From Bacteroidales bacterium UBA1714 (lineage in GTDB: Bacteria; Bacteroidota; Bacteroidia; Bacteroidales; Paludibacteraceae): a stretch of 31,985 nucleotides of DNA. The stretch covers positions 1-31,985 of the forward strand of contig DCIY01000007.1 of assembly GCA_002317295.1 (NCBI GenBank). Direction: 5' to 3'. The notes beneath the pieces were generated by a model. The model was given only the letters and a program-made list of their open reading frames with translations, was not told where the DNA came from and did not search any database. A program made the position numbers and the translations under genes. Within the stretch, counting starts at the first letter, position 1. Each line of letters begins with the position of its first letter. This document shows positions 30,237 to 31,985 of this stretch, piece by piece.

Positions 30237-31581
30237 AGCCTTTACGCCTATCTTCTGCTTTTAACAGGAGCGCCAATACCAGTGCCGCCACGCCAAAACA
30301 GGCAAAAACCAACATCGGCACAAAATAGCCTCCTGTGAAGACCCGCAATTTGCCAATCAGCAAAGGAACCAGACACAAACCGATATTTTGAACCCAAAAA
30401 ATCAGGCAATAGGCCGAGCCTAAAACTTTTTCGTCAATAATTTTCGGTACTGACGGCCACATGGAAGCCGGAACGAGCGAAAAACTTACGCCTAACACCA
30501 ATATCGTGCACAATGCCAGTATCTTATTGGGATATATGGGTAAAACAAATGCAAAAGTACAGTGACAAGCAATCATAATCACTGCCCCCACCATCATCAT
30601 CGTGGCCCCTTTTCCTTTATTGTCAATAAAAGCCCCCAAGAAGGGTGTCAACACCATTGCTAAAATGGGGAACCATTTGAATAAGCCGGCCGCTTCAGCA
30701 TTGGAAATTTGCAGGGTTTCTTCCATAAAGTTGGTAGCAAAACGTTGGAAGGGGAAAATGGCGGAATAATAGAGCACACACAGTAACGCGATAATCCAAA
30801 ACATTTTACTGGAGAAAATTTGTTTTAAATCCGCCACATGGAATTCGTCCTCGGCGTCATGACTGCTGGTTTGGTTGCCAATAGCTGCCAATTGTTTGTC
30901 AAATTGATTGTCCATGACGGAGAAAATGGTAAAATTCAGCAATCCAATCACCAGCAAACAAGCTGCAAAGAGCAACGGAGCCACCACAGACTGGGTACCA
31001 TCCGCAGCTGCAAAATGAATAGCAAAATTCGGTGCAAGCCACATGGCAGCAAAGACTCCCAAGCGAGCGATACTCATTTCTATACCCATCGCCAAAGCCA
31101 TCTCTTTGCCTTTGAACCATTTGGCAAGAATCTTGCTCACAGTTGTGCCTGCCATTTCGCAGCCACAACCAAAAATCATAAAGCCAAACATGGCCATCTT
31201 GGCCGAACCCGGCATGACCGTCCACCACGAATTAAGCCATGCTATATGATTGGCATCGAACCAATCAGAAATGCCAATATATTTGATTGCGGCACCCAAG
31301 ACCATCAGTGAAGCAGAAAGCAATCCGGTGAATCGAACTCCCATCTTGTCCAAAATGATGCCGGCAATAATGAGGAATCCAAACACATTGAGCAAATATT
31401 CACCTGCTGCATAGGTACCAAATACACCCTGATCCCAACCGCGTGTTTTTTCCAACAGCGATGCCAAGGGGGATAACATATCTACAAACATATAGGCAAA
31501 AAACATCATGGAAGCCACCAAGATGAGGACGGTCCAACGCGCCCAAGCCTTATCACGAAGTAAAGTTGTTACTTGTTCCAT
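30208..31581 (-). CDS. major facilitator superfamily transporter
   Basis: This 457-residue protein has about 12 hydrophobic segments in two halves split by a hydrophilic loop (about 220-265, NQFDKQLAAIGNQTSSHDAEDEFH). MFS-like features include LDKMGVRFTG after the second helix and IDNKGKGATMM in the second half. It is an inner-membrane secondary transporter; the substrate cannot be read. It begins 12 bp after the 40-residue protein stop and overlaps murF by 29 bp, so it belongs to the envelope operon. Confidence 0.88.
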   Translation of the reverse strand: MEQVTTLLRDKAWARWTVLILVASMMFFAYMFVDMLSPLASLLEKTRGWDQGVFGTYAAGEYLLNVFGFLIIAGIILDKMGVRFTGLLSASLMVLGAAIKYIGISDWFDANHIAWLNSWWTVMPGSAKMAMFGFMIFGCGCEMAGTTVSKILAKWFKGKEMALAMGIEMSIARLGVFAAMWLAPNFAIHFAAADGTQSVVAPLLFAACLLVIGLLNFTIFSVMDNQFDKQLAAIGNQTSSHDAEDEFHVADLKQIFSSKMFWIIALLCVLYYSAIFPFQRFATNFMEETLQISNAEAAGLFKWFPILAMVLTPFLGAFIDNKGKGATMMMVGAVIMIACHCTFAFVLPIYPNKILALCTILVLGVSFSLVPASMWPSVPKIIDEKVLGSAYCLIFWVQNIGLCLVPLLIGKLRVFTGGYFVPMLVFACFGVAALVLALLLKAEDRRKGYGLELPNKK

Positions 31582-31593
31582 AGGAATGCTAAT

Positions 31594-31716
31594 TTATAAC
31601 GCCTCATCCTCCATTTTTGGAAGAGGACGAGGTGTCAAATGTTTCTTTTTTTGAAGCCATGCCGCTTTGCGTTTTTCGTACTCGGCATAGTGTGTTTCCA
31701 AATAGCCGTCGGCCAT
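31594..31716 (-). CDS. 40-residue charged conserved-looking small protein
   Basis: This short gene encodes a 40-residue protein starting MADGYLETHYAEYEKRKAAW, then lysine-rich LQKKKHL and an end PLPKMEDEAL. It is helical and highly charged, with no signal or membrane segment. Its ATG shares one base with the OmpH/Skp stop (TAATG, 31714-31718), and the MFS gene starts 12 bp after its stop, so it sits tightly in the operon. Small proteins with a similar MAD.YLE start and YEKRKAAW-like middle are, from memory, common in Bacteroidales. Function is unknown. Confidence 0.7.
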   Translation of the reverse strand: MADGYLETHYAEYEKRKAAWLQKKKHLTPRPLPKMEDEAL

Positions 31717-31985
31717 TATTTGATGCCTAATTCTTTCTTGACATCCGGCATGACATCCACTGCGTCAGCGCCAATGTACTGCATGGCACCCGAGTCAAAA
31801 ATATAGGTAAAGCCCTTGTCAGCTCCCACCTTTTGAATAGCCTTGGACATTCTCTCATGGATAGGTGCAATCCACTCACGTTGTTTCTGTTCTACATCGG
31901 TTTGAGCCGTTTGGTAAGTGGTTTGCATCCGTTGTTGCATGGAATAAAGTTCCTCTTCCTGAATTTGTTTCATTGCATCCGGCAT
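31716..31985 (-). CDS. OmpH/Skp-family periplasmic chaperone (C-terminal part)
   Basis: The last 89 residues of an OmpH/Skp-like protein are present; the gene continues past the right edge, so the Met at the edge is internal. The coiled-coil arm (EEELYSMQQRMQTTYQTAQTDVEQKQREW) and the closing region (AIQKVGADKGFTYIFDSGAMQYIG....DVMPDVKKELGI) match the family. Skp holds unfolded outer-membrane proteins in the periplasm. The downstream genes overlap or follow closely, so it is transcribed with them. Confidence 0.88.
   Translation of the reverse strand: MPDAMKQIQEEELYSMQQRMQTTYQTAQTDVEQKQREWIAPIHERMSKAIQKVGADKGFTYIFDSGAMQYIGADAVDVMPDVKKELGIK

Overview
The window looks like a chromosomal segment of a Bacteroidota bacterium, most likely of the order Bacteroidales. 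The evidence is promoter shape (TAnnTTTG at -7 with TTTG about 20 nt upstream, repeated at many start regions), lipoprotein and exported families typical of the phylum (LptE-type lipoprotein, M49 dipeptidyl peptidase lipoprotein, glutaminyl-cyclase-like M28 lipoprotein, PCMD-like proteins), a conserved sigma54-regulator/lptE/secG order, and exported proteins whose predicted mature N-terminus is Gln. Genus cannot be decided from this sequence alone.

Layout. 1-2473 is an accessory, repeat-rich region. It holds an intact tRNA-Ala(CGC) and an AAA/STAND-like ATPase gene (663-1796) between two copies of a ~440-500 bp segment (165-602 and 1975-2473). The second copy carries a broken tRNA. Both copies contain small palindromes alternating with a constant TACGACA linker, and both carry a divergent promoter pair, so the ATPase gene and the downstream sigma54 regulator each have a copy of the same promoter. 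2495-4577 is the sigma54 activator, lptE and secG. A minus-strand run from 11802 down to 4578 holds a PCMD-like exported protein, a glycosyltransferase, a DUF3467 protein, a nucleoside phosphorylase, a DPP III lipoprotein, a compact AroA and a short second glycosyltransferase. aroC (11907-12851) diverges from it and is followed by terminator hairpins and tRNA-Arg(ACG). A polyprenyl diphosphate synthase (plus strand) converges on a prs / M28 cyclase / sufC / short sufD operon. Then come a carboxylesterase and, upstream of it, a 9.1 kb gene for a ~3038-residue exported protein. The right end is a minus-strand operon: OmpH/Skp-like chaperone (partial), a 40-residue protein, an MFS transporter, MurF, and a membrane-anchored coiled-coil protein.

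How the genes relate. Most of the window is compact housekeeping and envelope biology: shikimate pathway, isoprenoid chain, PRPP, Fe-S assembly, peptidoglycan precursor, LPS export, Sec export and cell-surface proteins. Genes overlap by 1-30 bp in many places and several enzymes are shorter than their families (AroA, AroC, SufD, one glycosyltransferase).

The two most unusual things are the hairpin/linker arrays, where one stem differs between two otherwise near-identical copies by compensatory changes, and the giant protein, built as two supermodules of one PCMD-like domain followed by about 14-15 cadherin-like beta-sandwich repeats each.
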